From assembly GCA_027625915.1 (NCBI GenBank), contig JANTQA010000036.1, positions 429,501-493,500 of the forward strand: 64,000 bases of DNA. Direction: 5' to 3'. A model generated the notes under the pieces. It was not told where the DNA came from, ran no database searches, and saw nothing but the letters and a program-made list of their open reading frames with translations. The DNA comes from Anaeramoeba flamelloides (taxonomy: Eukaryota; Metamonada; Anaeramoebidae). The position numbers were made by a program, and so were the translations under genes. Of this stretch, positions 34,436-44,983 are shown one piece after another (the stretch's first letter is position 1; every line of letters starts with the position of its first letter).

Positions 34436-34702
34436 TTTATTATCAAATTAAAGGCAAGGGTATAAACACACTTCAAATTAATCCCAATGGAAAGTCAATC
34501 AAGATGTAAATATAATTGATTGAAAATTTTACCTTGTTTTGTTCGAAAATTCATTCAAGATTGGGATCAAAAAGTTTTTTTCTGTAAAATCCTTAAAAAA
34601 TCTCAAAATAGGTTATATTTTTGTTTTCCCCAAAGATATAAACAATTCATAGTTTTATTTATATTGTTGTATTATATTTCAGTACTCACAGAGTATAAAA
34701 TA
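34436..34702 (+). repeat. Dispersed repeat Q, copy 1
   Basis: Aligned in the same orientation with 60292-60551. Shared phrases include TTTACCTTGTTTTGTT, AAGATATAA and CAGTACYCACAGAGWATAAAAT. The nature of the repeat is unknown. Confidence 0.65.
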
Positions 34703-35438
34703 TCATAATCCTCAAATAATTTGATTTGAGTTTGAATTTGTTTAATTTCTGTTTAATAATAGTTTTTATTTTAATTTTAATTTTTTGTGTAGAACATCTT
34801 GTAATAAATGTATTTATATTAAAGAGAGAATAAGTAATAAGAGATCTCAATAATAATTTGTCAAAGATATACACAACCGAATACCCATATGATAATAAGA
34901 TTAATTGTTAAATTCAAAAGAAATTTTCAAAAATTAAATTATTTCTAGGAATAATCAATTTGAAAATTAATAAACCCTGAAGAAGGTATTTTACAAATTA
35001 TAATTTGGATCAAAAAAACTGTTGATTTTTTTTCCAGGTTCATTTTTTATCTTGATATTTTTTATGTCTTTTATTTGATAAATATTGAGTTGATTGTTAT
35101 ATACTCCTCACATTTCGATTTATTAAAAACCTGTAGTTATTTGAATCAAGAAATAAATATTTATAAAAGTACAATTTCATAAAAAAAAAAAATATCAATC
35201 AAAAGTGTAAAAATTGCAAGAAATTATTTTATATCTATTAAATGTTTGCTGTTAAAATAACGAATTTAGGATTTTTTTGAAAATAAAAATCGTAAATCAT
35301 TGTTATGTTGTACAAGAAAGTAAAATATTAATTATTTTCAATATTTTGCCTCTACCAACAAATAAACAAAAACAAAATTAAAAACAAAAAAAAAAAGAAA
35401 AATCTATGATATTTAAATTAGAAAAGATATAGACAATT
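34703..35438. other. AT-rich intergenic region, 3' flank of the ABC transporter gene
   Basis: No gene is seen. It would carry the minus-strand 3' UTR of the transporter. Confidence 0.45.
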
Positions 35439-38400
35439 TTAGATTTTAATTGCGCCGAATGCAATATTTCTCAAATATTGTGAATTTTCGTTACCTGTCT
35501 CTTCAACTAAACGATACAAGAGCCCCTTTGGATTTTTTAATAATTTTTTTGGGTTGTCGAATTCCTTTACTTTGCCGTTCTCCAACGCGAGAATTTTATC
35601 GGAATCCATGACTGTATTCAATCTATGGGCAATTGTTATAACTGTGCACATCTTGAATTTCGTTCTGATGGTTTGTTGAATAATATTGTCGGTTTTTGAA
35701 TCGACATTAGCGGTAGCCTCGTCGAGGATCAGAATTTGTGCGTTTTTTAAAACGGCTCTGGCTAAGCAAAACAATTGCTTTTCCCCAACTGAGAAATTGT
35801 CTCCACCTTCTGTAATTTGGAAATCCAATTGTCCCTTTAAGCTTTGGACTTTTTTTTTCAGTTGCGCACAATGGAGAGCCTCCCATAATTCAAGATCAGA
35901 TTTTCGTTTGCCAAGATCACGATGGCTCTCACTATCGCTGTATGGATCTAAATTTGAACGAATGGTGCCTTCAAACAGGATGGGGTCCTGAGGGATGATC
36001 CCCAGTTTGGATCGTAAATCATAGAGGCCCATTTTGGCGATATCTACGCCATCGATCAAGATTTTGCCCTTGTAATACTCGACAATCCGAAACAGGCACA
36101 TCATCAGACTCGATTTCCCGGAGCCAGTTCGGCCAATGACCCCGATTTTTTCTGTTGGCTCGATTGTTAACGAAATATTTTTTAAGACGGGCTCCAGTTC
36201 TGGCCGGTATTTCATTTTCAAATTCTGGAATTCAATTTTGCCCCTCTTGGGCCAGGCCTTTGGTGGCTTGCTTTTGGGGATTTTGTATGGCGCCTCTTTT
36301 GCAAGTTCTGTATAGTCGCGGATTCTCTCGATTGAATTCATTTTCCTTTCAAGATCTGCGATTTCCTGGACCATCCAATTGGATAGGAAGATAACACTCA
36401 TTGCTCGCTGAATGGACAACGCCGCGAGCGCCGCCGAAATCGTGTTTCTTGCCAACAGGGCAAACAGCGAAGCAAAAAAGATAACAATTGCACCACAGAA
36501 CTGGAGCCGAATTTCCAACCAGCACTCTGTTAGTATCTTTGAATGCTCAATTTCAATCAATCTGTTGACGATGCCTTCATTTTCGCGGACCATCCATTCT
36601 TGGTTGTTGAACGCGCGGATTGTTTGCAGCCCATTTAGCGTTTCCGAAAAATTACTGAACACGGGGCTTCTTGCGATCGACTGCAACCGTTTAATTTCCC
36701 TTGACGTTTGCCTAAAATAATTGATTATTTTATAATATATATATACGATCGCGATGGTGGGAAGCAAAAAAATTGGCGTCACAATCGCAATCGTGATCAG
36801 GATACCAAACACAATTAATGTCGAGGCAACGACAGAAAACAGGCCGTCATTTAATTCTGTGTCAACACACGCAATGTCTTTATTAAACCGATTGAGCATT
36901 CTCCCAATCGGTGTGATTTCAAAAAATTTCATCGGTGATGTGGATATGCGATCAAATAAATTATTGTGAATGTTTCGTGAGGCATTGACAGAGCCAACTG
37001 CACTGCAATACCCTTGGATAAAGGTGACAATGACACTAATGATCCCAAAAATGAAATACCATGTAATATAATATTCATTAGATTTGTTTTTGATAATAGT
37101 GCCATCGGTCCAAATCGCTAGCCAGAAATTAATGGCTGTGCCCATTAGCATACTTAGAACAATTACTAAAAATCCAAAAAGAGCGATATATTTACCAGCA
37201 GCCTTGATATAAAATTTATAGTGATCCATTTTCACCTTGCCTATTTCTCTTTCTTCAAAGTTGATCAGCTTTCCTTTGTTCTGTGATGTGTGATTACTCT
37301 TTGAGGCTGTTTCGTTCTGGGTTATTACTTTAATTTCTTCTTGAAAATATTTTTCATTTTCATTTAGATTAACCCAGAGCATGTCATTTTTCTCTTTGGA
37401 TATAGTTTTCTCATCACCACCATTGTCTTTCATTTTATTATCATCCCCATCCTTATTCTTCTTGATGTTTTTATTCTTGATGTTTTTCTTCTTATTCTTA
37501 TTCTTATTCTTATTCTTATTATTATTATTCTTAATATTCTTCTTCATATTCTTCTTCTTCTTTTTTTGATTATTTTTACTCTGAGATGTGAGATATTTTG
37601 TAAAATCAAAATCTTGGTTTTTTAGTTCGTGATAAGTTCCTTTGGCAATCACTTTTCCAGAATCAATGATAATCAACTGATCAGCAAATGGTAGGTATTG
37701 TAATTGGTGAGTGACCAAAATGATAGTTTTGTTTTGTAAAAGCTCACCTTTAATGCACTTATGGAAGATATGCTTGCCTACATGCACATCAATAGCGCTT
37801 AGTGGATCGTCCAACAAAAGAATGTCCCTGTCGCTATACACAGCTCTCGCTAAGCTAACTCTCGCCTTTTGTCCTCCACTTAAATTAACACCCTTTTCCC
37901 CAATCTCAGTTAAGTCACCTGCAGGTAACATTTCCAGATCGTGTTCTAAACCACAGATATTTTTGATTTTGTTATATCTTCTTACGTTGTATTCGTTCTG
38001 CCACAAAATATTTTTTCTTAATGTAGAATTTCGGATCCATGACTCTTGGCTTGAATACGCAATGGTGCCCTTGACTTGCATTTTGCCTTTGGTCTTTGGG
38101 ATTTCTCCCAAAATCGCAGACAAGAGTGAAGATTTTCCAGAGCCAACCGGACCAACAATAATTGTTAAGTGGTGAGGAAGAATTTCCAGCGTTATATCTG
38201 AAAGTGTATTGCTTGTATTATTCTGCCCCTTCTCTTTGCCATCAAGAGCTTCCGATCCACTTGTCGTTCTTGAAGTTTGATCATTGCTACTGTCCGTGCC
38301 ATTGTCAAGATTAGGGTTGGCATTGTTGTTAGTCTTGCTGCTGCTGCTCTCTAATTCTTCTTCAGTCTTGTTCCATGAAAATGAGGCATTTTTTAGCTTG

Positions 38401-39803
38401 ATCGTGATTTTTTTTTCCTTGCTTTTCTGATCATCAACAATTCTTGTCTTTTGCAGTTCTTGTGATTCTTGATCAATTTCTTCAAAAGACAAAAAATTTT
38501 CAATCCGGATCACCGAGACCTTACCAGAAACAACTAAGGACATTAACTCTGGGACAAGAGTTAACGGAATCCGTAAAATATCAAAGAGTGACAAGGAAGT
38601 GAAAACCTTCACAGGTGTGAGCTTATTACCCAAGGCGACATAGGAAAAATAAGTTGCAATTGTGACGAACAATGGCAAGCAGATCCAAATCATTAAAAAA
38701 ACGATTCTCCACATCATTAGTGACTTGACATAAGTTAACTCTTCCTCGCGGATCGATACAACTTTTTTTTTAAAGATCTTTTCCCACGCATACAGTTTTA
38801 TCAATTTAATCGCTTGCAAAAACTCATTAACTCTTTTGATTCTGAGATCTGCCTTCGTCATAATGGAAGTGTGCAACCCAAACCATTTGTTCAAACAAAA
38901 AAAATTCATTGGAAAGTTTAATAAAAGCACACCCAAACCAATCACGGCAGCCCACCCTAAATAATTCACAAGCAAAATAAGAGAGACAATAATTTGAATA
39001 ATCATCCCTATCATACTGAGGAAAAATTTCATTGCAAATTGAATTTTGTCGATATCTGTGGACATTAAATTTACAATTTGCCCAAGTGTTGCCTCTGCGT
39101 TTTCTTTTTCTTTTTCTTTTTCTTTAGCTGTTTCTTTTTCTGTTTTTTTTGCCTTATCGGCCTTTCTCTCACTTTTTCTCTTGATTTTACCCTCATCATT
39201 GGAACTTTCTATTTTTTCCTTTTCCACTTTCTCTGTCTTTTCTTTGCCGTTTCCGTTTTCCTTTTCCTTTTCCTTGTCGTTTCCCTTTTCCTTGTCAAGT
39301 TTTAATTTTGACAAATCCAAGGTTTTCCGGTTAATTTTCAAAGATTTCTGAAAAATCGCAGAAATAAGTACAGAACGAATGCGGTAAGACGTTGTTTCAG
39401 AAATTAGATTCACTTTTGAATTTGTGATTCCTTGGACAAACACAGTTATCAAAAATGAAAAAACATAAGGCACGCCTTTCTTTAAATAATCATCACTTGT
39501 GCCTTCAATTACCTCCAAGATTTTCATTAGAAAAAGTGGGGTTAAGAGCGTAAAGGTAGTGGACAAAAGGGCCGGTATCAAACCAGGCCAGAACGCTTTT
39601 CCAAATGTTCTGTTTAATGACCAGATCAAGCCCTTTTTCTTTTTTTGTGCTAACAAATATTGTCTGTTAAATCTTTTTGTTAATTTCTTGCATTCTTCTT
39701 TTTTTGGAAGTTGTAAAAGATCAGAAGTTTCAAGTGGTTTTTTTGATCCTAATTTGAGGAGATGACTAATATGAAAAAATAAGAGTTTGGCAAAAAATCC
39801 CAT
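35439..39803 (-). CDS. ABC transporter, subfamily C (MRP-like), full length, intronless
   Basis: Membrane exporter or channel-type transporter driven by ATP, arranged TMD1-NBD1-TMD2-NBD2 without the extra N-terminal TMD0, like short ABCC members. TMD1 carries the ABCC phrase GQIVNLMSTD near residue 245. NBD1: Walker A GPVGSGKSS near 551, signature LSGGQKAR near 639, Walker B ending DDPLSAID near 664, with Asp in place of the catalytic Glu, normal for ABCC NBD1. TMD2 spans about 850-1150. NBD2: Walker A GRTGSGKSS near 1223, signature FSVGEKQL near 1334 (Glu where Gln is usual), and LILDEATANVD with the catalytic Glu. So one degenerate and one active ATP site are expected. Unusual inserts are a Lys/Glu-rich loop at 165-238 in TMD1, a Ser/Asn-rich loop at about 485-535 before Walker A, and an Asn/Lys tract at 745-790 after NBD1. 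The 1,454-aa length suits the family. Substrate is unknown. Confidence 0.97.
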   Translation of the reverse strand: MGFFAKLLFFHISHLLKLGSKKPLETSDLLQLPKKEECKKLTKRFNRQYLLAQKKKKGLIWSLNRTFGKAFWPGLIPALLSTTFTLLTPLFLMKILEVIEGTSDDYLKKGVPYVFSFLITVFVQGITNSKVNLISETTSYRIRSVLISAIFQKSLKINRKTLDLSKLKLDKEKGNDKEKEKENGNGKEKTEKVEKEKIESSNDEGKIKRKSERKADKAKKTEKETAKEKEKEKENAEATLGQIVNLMSTDIDKIQFAMKFFLSMIGMIIQIIVSLILLVNYLGWAAVIGLGVLLLNFPMNFFCLNKWFGLHTSIMTKADLRIKRVNEFLQAIKLIKLYAWEKIFKKKVVSIREEELTYVKSLMMWRIVFLMIWICLPLFVTIATYFSYVALGNKLTPVKVFTSLSLFDILRIPLTLVPELMSLVVSGKVSVIRIENFLSFEEIDQESQELQKTRIVDDQKSKEKKITIKLKNASFSWNKTEEELESSSSKTNNNANPNLDNGTDSSNDQTSRTTSGSEALDGKEKGQNNTSNTLSDITLEILPHHLTIIVGPVGSGKSSLLSAILGEIPKTKGKMQVKGTIAYSSQESWIRNSTLRKNILWQNEYNVRRYNKIKNICGLEHDLEMLPAGDLTEIGEKGVNLSGGQKARVSLARAVYSDRDILLLDDPLSAIDVHVGKHIFHKCIKGELLQNKTIILVTHQLQYLPFADQLIIIDSGKVIAKGTYHELKNQDFDFTKYLTSQSKNNQKKKKKNMKKNIKNNNNKNKNKNKNKKKNIKNKNIKKNKDGDDNKMKDNGGDEKTISKEKNDMLWVNLNENEKYFQEEIKVITQNETASKSNHTSQNKGKLINFEEREIGKVKMDHYKFYIKAAGKYIALFGFLVIVLSMLMGTAINFWLAIWTDGTIIKNKSNEYYITWYFIFGIISVIVTFIQGYCSAVGSVNASRNIHNNLFDRISTSPMKFFEITPIGRMLNRFNKDIACVDTELNDGLFSVVASTLIVFGILITIAIVTPIFLLPTIAIVYIYYKIINYFRQTSREIKRLQSIARSPVFSNFSETLNGLQTIRAFNNQEWMVRENEGIVNRLIEIEHSKILTECWLEIRLQFCGAIVIFFASLFALLARNTISAALAALSIQRAMSVIFLSNWMVQEIADLERKMNSIERIRDYTELAKEAPYKIPKSKPPKAWPKRGKIEFQNLKMKYRPELEPVLKNISLTIEPTEKIGVIGRTGSGKSSLMMCLFRIVEYYKGKILIDGVDIAKMGLYDLRSKLGIIPQDPILFEGTIRSNLDPYSDSESHRDLGKRKSDLELWEALHCAQLKKKVQSLKGQLDFQITEGGDNFSVGEKQLFCLARAVLKNAQILILDEATANVDSKTDNIIQQTIRTKFKMCTVITIAHRLNTVMDSDKILALENGKVKEFDNPKKLLKNPKGLLYRLVEETGNENSQYLRNIAFGAIKI

Positions 39804-40416
39804 TTGTTAAAAAAAAAAAAATGATTTTTCTTGGTTTGTATATTTATCTTTTATAGAGCAAGTTACTTTTCAGAAGGAAGAATCATACTTATTATGAAAA
39901 ATCATCAATTTCTGAATTATTCGGTTTGAAAAAACAACAATAATTTCAAAATAAACATATTACTTCATACTACATGCTAATTTGGATGAGTGTTGGATTT
40001 TAAAAAAATGTTTGGTTTAACGAAGTTTATTAAAGGTTTCAAACATTAAAGAAATTTTATTTATTATTTTTAATACGTCATTTAATAGAATAAAAAATTT
40101 TACCCCTCGAAAACAAATCTAAATTCCATTTTTTCCAGTTTATATGTCTGAAATTTTTTATTGAAAAACCTTGTCAATTTCTAACAAACACTTTGAAATC
40201 AAAAATAAAATCATTTTTTGGGTTTGACCCATCGAACTTTGGATTCACAAACATTCGAAAAAAAATTTAGTTTTTCATTATTCCCACGTCATTTCTTTAA
40301 ATAAAAAAATTTACCAAATAACAAATACAAAATTCAATTTCTTCAAAATTATGCTGTTGGATCTGTAATTAATGTTTTTTATTCTTATAATTTAAAAGTA
40401 TAACTTAATTTTGGTT
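39804..40416. other. Intergenic region, 5' flank of the ABC transporter gene
   Basis: An A-run directly precedes the start codon on the minus strand. Otherwise I see nothing. Confidence 0.45.
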
Positions 40417-40620
40417 TTAATGGTAATTCTTAATTTTATATTTAGTAGCAGGTTTAAAAAAGATTTTAATGAGCATCAAATCTCTATTATCTAGATTAAT
40501 TTCTAATTTTTTGATTACAGTTTGTTTGCCAATGTATAATCTGAAATTGGACTTAACCAAGTTAATGATAAGAATTTGATAATTGTTAGAATATTTCAGA
40601 CGCTGTAACTTACTCAAATT
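40417..40620 (-). pseudogene. Probable LINE fragment
   Basis: The minus-strand frame gives NLVKSNFRLYIGKQTVIKKL and then RDLMLIK, the same spacing as the connection region of the LINE at 14840-14940 (INRNTPILIYKTEFKI...). Similarity is weak, so this is tentative. Confidence 0.4.
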
Positions 40621-41133
40621 ATGTTTAATTAAAATTTTTCTATTTGATATTTATTTTTTATATTTATTACCAAGTATAGGATAATTTCAGAAATAAATGT
40701 TATTTCCAAAAATGAAGAAAAAAAGAATAAAGTTTAAATAATAAAAAAATAAAGTAAAAAAAAAATAAATATTAATTAATTAATAGACTGTAAAAAGAAT
40801 CCGGACTGTAAAAATTTAACTCAGCACAAATGAAAAGTTCTATTCAATTTTTTATTTTTGTACAAGAAAAAAGTCCCAGAAACTATATCATTAATATAAA
40901 ATTTTTCATCAAAATACTTATTTAAATCATAGAGAATTCTACTTTAAAATATAATGAAATATTTTTTTAATTTGATCATTTTTTATAATTTAAATTGATA
41001 AAACAATTTCAAAGATTATAGCTCTACTCACATTTTCATTGGGGTTTCTTGTTTTTTCTGTTTATGTTAAAATCAATAAATTTTCATTTGGTTTTTTTGA
41101 GTTTTCTAAAAACCTAACGAAAACCTATTGATA

Positions 41134-41345
41134 TTACAAATAAAATAGAAAACCTCAAAAAACCCAAAACACTTCACAAATAAAATAGAAAACTCAAAAA
41201 AAAATAACAAAAATCAATAGATTTTCCAAATAAAATAGAAAACATCAAAAAAAACCTAGAACACTTAACAAAAAAAAATAGAAAACTCCAAAAAAACTTA
41301 GAAAATTTTACAGATAAAATAGAAAACCTCAAGAAAAAGACTATT
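41134..41345. repeat. Minisatellite, about five units of ~45 bp
   Basis: The core AAATAAAATAGAAAACCTCA recurs at about 41138, 41176, 41231, 41270 and 41313, with units of variable length. The reverse strand of part of it gives a Phe/Ser-rich frame that I do not regard as coding. Confidence 0.75.
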
Positions 41346-41904
41346 AGGTATTTTTTTTTGGAGATATTGAATTGAAAAGACAATCCAAGAAAATTTTCTT
41401 TTTATATCAAAAATAAAAAAAAAAACCGCCGTTTTCTTTATCAAAATTTAAAAGAATTGAGTGAAATCTAAGATTTATCTCTATTATTTTGAATTCTGGA
41501 AAACCTAGGCACTTGAAGACACTCTCCAACACTTGACCACATTTACATAATTTCTAAATTTTTGGAGAGAAATTATTACCAAAAATCAAAATATTTAAAA
41601 AAAGTTGTTTCTTTTTTCAAGAAGGCATCTACATTAAATGGTCAAAGAAAACCTACAATAAAAAATATGTTCAACTAATACTATTTTCTTAAAAGTCTAT
41701 AATTAAAAAAACAATAAAAAAAGAAAGGATCAAATATAAAATTTATAGCAAAAAAAATAAAAAAAAATTTATTTTTGAATTTACTATTTATCAAACATAA
41801 CAACAAAAAATTTACTAAAAAATTGAAAAAATTATTAGAAATTTTTTCACAAAATATTTTTCAAAATTTAAAATTTACAAAAAAAATATTATTATTTTAT
41901 CCTC
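41346..41904. other. AT-rich intergenic region
   Basis: No gene or defined repeat is seen. Confidence 0.45.
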
Positions 41905-42039
41905 AAAATTGATACTAACTCATGTACACAATTGAATAATCAATTAAGTGATATATTAGAACAAGAATCAAAAAGATAAATCGGTGTAATTTTGAAATAT
42001 TGGTTTTATTCTTTTTTGAACAGGCTTTTTTGATCACTG
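41905..42039 (-). mobile_element. Fragment of Tc1/mariner-like family T, copy 4
   Basis: On the minus strand it starts TA-CAGTGATCAAAA and continues with ATTCTTGTTCTAATATA, as in copy 1 at 4976. Only about 135 bp of one end is present. Confidence 0.6.
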
Positions 42040-42393
42040 TATTTTTTCCTTATAGAAAAATGAAAGATTAGATTTTAAAAAATTGACCAAAATTGTGAAA
42101 TTCTTTAAATGGGGTTTGTTAAATCATCTATTTCTTAAACCAAAACATAAATTACAAAAATAATTTTTTTCAAGATCTTGACAAGATTTTATTTTATTTT
42201 TAAAAAATACTACTTACAACTGGGTACATAATTAAATGGAATTTCTTTTTTTGATTAACACATATGAACTAATAATCGTGTAATTATCAATTACATTCAG
42301 TAACACTTTTAAATTACAAACTTTGTATGAAATTTAAGAAAGAGAAACTTTTATCAAATTAAAAAAAAAACATTTTTTGGATCTTTATTTATA

Positions 42394-42868
42394 CATTGAT
42401 CAAAATAATACGCACACAAAGACTATAACCATCTTTCAAAATCTAATATGTGTTTTTTTTTTCTTGTTCCCTTGTAACCTCTAATTCACTATCCTGGTTG
42501 TATATCCAAGTTCAAATCAATTTTGAAAGTAAACCCCTTGAGGTATTTTCGGTCTAATTTATTTTATGAATGCAATTTGTTTTAATTTTTAATAATTTTC
42601 ACTATTTTTTTCGATTAAATTTTTGTTTTTTTAAGAATAAAAGTCTTAAAAATTAAATTTTTTTTGAAGAAAAATTTTCTAATTTGAAACTTCATTTTTA
42701 AGAATTTCCTTTTAAATAATTGAATTTTAAGAAACCTATATTATATTTATTTAGGGTTTATAGTCATTTACTTTGACGATTGATGCATAGGTATTTTATA
42801 ACAAAAAAAAACACTTTTTATTTTGAAACACAGATTAAATTTTTATGCAAGAATTATTTTGACTACTT
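42394..42868 (+). mobile_element. Tc1/mariner-like non-autonomous element, family T copy 2
   Basis: TA lies at 42392-42393 and 42869-42870. The ends are CATTGATCAAAATAAT and, inward on the other strand, AAGTAGTCAAAATAATTC. The interior aligns with 4976-5438 throughout, including TTTAGGGTTTAT and CACTTTTTATTTTGAA. It has no coding capacity. Confidence 0.78.
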
Positions 42869-42952
42869 TATATTTTGCCTTTTTTTAGAAAAGTTTAAAA
42901 AATTGGTTCATTTTTTTCTTCATAATATTACATTAATGGAAATTTAAGAAAT

Positions 42953-43187
42953 AAACACTGCCATTAATTGAAAAATAGTTTGAACAAAATTTTCATTCAA
43001 CTTTCCAAAAAAATCTCATGTAAAAATTAAAATAAAGTATAAAAAGCACCCAATTCTCAAAGGAAAATTAATAATTTAAGTTTCTATAAAGAATTAAAAA
43101 ATAATGAAATATTCTCGAATTTTTAAAAATCATTTTTTGTGGAGGTGAATGAAATTTTTTTCCCTTTAATTTATACCACAGTACAAA
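42953..43187. repeat. Hairpin repeat family H, copy 3
   Basis: TTTTCATTCAACTTTCC pairs with GTGGAGGTGAATGAAA, and the centre includes CCAATTCTCAAAGG as in copy 1 at 6597. Confidence 0.6.
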
Positions 43188-43211
43188 TTATTTTTATTAG
43201 AGTATATATTT

Positions 43212-43290
43212 GGTGCCTTAATATAAAGAACATTTTTTTGTGTCTTAATTTTAATTGAAAGTTTGTAAAGTAGTGAAAAAAATCCCTGAC
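43212..43290. repeat. Decayed half of the 201-bp palindromic MITE
   Basis: GGTGCCTTAAT, TTTTTTTGTGTCTTAAT and TTGAAAGTTTGTAAAGTAG follow the order of the right arm of the MITE, with several changes. The left arm and TA ends are gone. Confidence 0.5.
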
Positions 43291-44165
43291 AAGATTTTTA
43301 ATTGTGTAATTTAGTAAAATTGATGTGTAATTGCTTTTATTTAAAATCAAATCATCCTTTTTTTAAAGAATTAAACTTTTTTAAAAAATAACTCCCCCCA
43401 CTTATTAGAATGATGATTAATGAAATTATACTTGTTAAAAACACCATTTGATCATTCAATAACAAGAATAAAAATTATCATTTTCCAAACACTTCGTAAA
43501 CCTCCTGTCAACTAAATTTTTTTTTCAAAAAAAGTTGATCTATTTATACTATCAAACAATTAGTAGATTATTCGAAAGATAACCTTATTTTAATGAAGTT
43601 TAGGTATGTTTATTACTGAGTTCATAAAAAGTTTGATTATTTATAAAAAGGATTTGATTGAAAATAAAAGAAAGTACACAAAAATTTTCCCAATATTCAC
43701 AATTAAAAATCTTGTCCGGGATTATTTTCATGTCAGGTATTTTTTCCCTACTAGACATTAAAAGTGATACTGATTGTAAAAAATCTCACAAAAAAAAATG
43801 GTTAAACTGTTCTAAAATAATATCTAATAATCATTTTCAAATCAAAATTTTTCATAAAAAACCTTTTATTTTAAATAATTAGAATTGGAAATATAAAAGT
43901 CGAAAAAATTTTCAACAAGTGCTTTGCCTAATAATAAAAGTAATTCTCAAAATCTTTTAACAGCAACTACGATGCTATCTTAAACTTTTAAAAGAGATAA
44001 TCTCTTTCTTATCTATTAGTCACAACAATTATTTAATTAATAGTTCCGAAATAACAAATTCGGGTTTGAAAAAAAACACAAAATATTTTGATTATTTTCA
44101 AGTAAAATAGTATTTTATTTGTGTAAATATTATTTTTTTAATACTAGAGAATAATAATTTGAATC
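43291..44165. other. AT-rich intergenic region
   Basis: A 74-codon frame at 43658 has no recognisable domain. Nothing else is supported. Confidence 0.45.
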
Positions 44166-44167
44166 TA

Positions 44168-44779
44168 CTGTGTCAAAATAATATGTGCCGAAAAGCTTAT
44201 TCCCTGTTTCAAAATTCAATTGGTGTTTTTTTGTTATAGAAGACCGAAAAATCAGCCCATCAAAAAAAACAACAATAAACCCTAAAAAAATATGGTATTG
44301 GTTAATAAAATTCTGTTATTTCATTCGAAATTCTAAAAATAAAGATCAAATCTAAAATTTCCCTAAAATATTGATTAAATTTTTGTAGAAAATTTTGTCA
44401 AGAAAAAAACAAAAAAATTCAAAACAACTGAAAAATATTATGAAAAATTTAAATATTACTAAAAACATCAATGGTTTTCTATCAAAACGATTTGAACTTA
44501 ATTGTACAACTGATTAATTCATTGATTGTTGTATTGGACAAAGAAGAAAAAAAAGCAAGATTATACTGGTATTTGAATTATAAACGAGAAAAAATTTTCA
44601 CTTCCATTTCCAGATTTTTTTTTCCTAAATTGAGTTCCAGAGGAAGTAGTTTGTCTTATTTGTGGATCTATTTGATAAAAGGTTGTTTGAATGAAGTGAA
44701 AATTTTTCCCGTTTATCATTCAAAGACAAGTATTTGAAACCACCGTTTGTTCTTGGAATTCATGTATTTTTTTGATCGC
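44168..44779 (-). mobile_element. Tc1/mariner-like element, family T copy 3, with embedded hairpin
   Basis: TA lies at 44166-44167 and 44780-44781. The left end CTGTGTCAAAATAATATG and the following 280 bp align with the inverse of 4976-5438. The right end reads inward GCGATCAAAAAAATAC. A hairpin of family P (44585-44735) lies inside and explains the greater length (612 bp). Confidence 0.7.
44585..44735. repeat. Hairpin repeat P, copy 2
   Basis: AAATTTTCACTTCCATTTCC pairs with TGAATGAAGTGAAAATTTTT. Same family as 22660-22805. Confidence 0.6.
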
Positions 44780-44983
44780 TATCAGTCCATAAAAAATTAA
44801 AAACCGAACAGTAAAAAGTTTTGCCCAATAAAATTCTCAAAATAAACTCTCAAAAATTAGAATAAATCATGATTTTTCAAAATAATGTTTGTATTCATCT
44901 TAAAAACTATTCAAGTATTATAGGTCAACTTTTACAAAGTTATTGTTGAAAATGGATTGGAAAGGATTGTTATTTTTTTTGAA

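Noticed and set aside
36155-39765. Several plus-strand frames of 70-154 codons over the ABC transporter
   Set aside because: Antisense shadows of the minus-strand transporter, which has all family motifs in order.
41134-41345. CRISPR-like array
   Set aside because: Units are contiguous, variable minisatellite repeats without distinct spacers, in a eukaryotic setting.
44471-44737. 88-codon plus-strand frame
   Set aside because: Falls inside Tc1-like element T copy 3 and its embedded hairpin; no domain.
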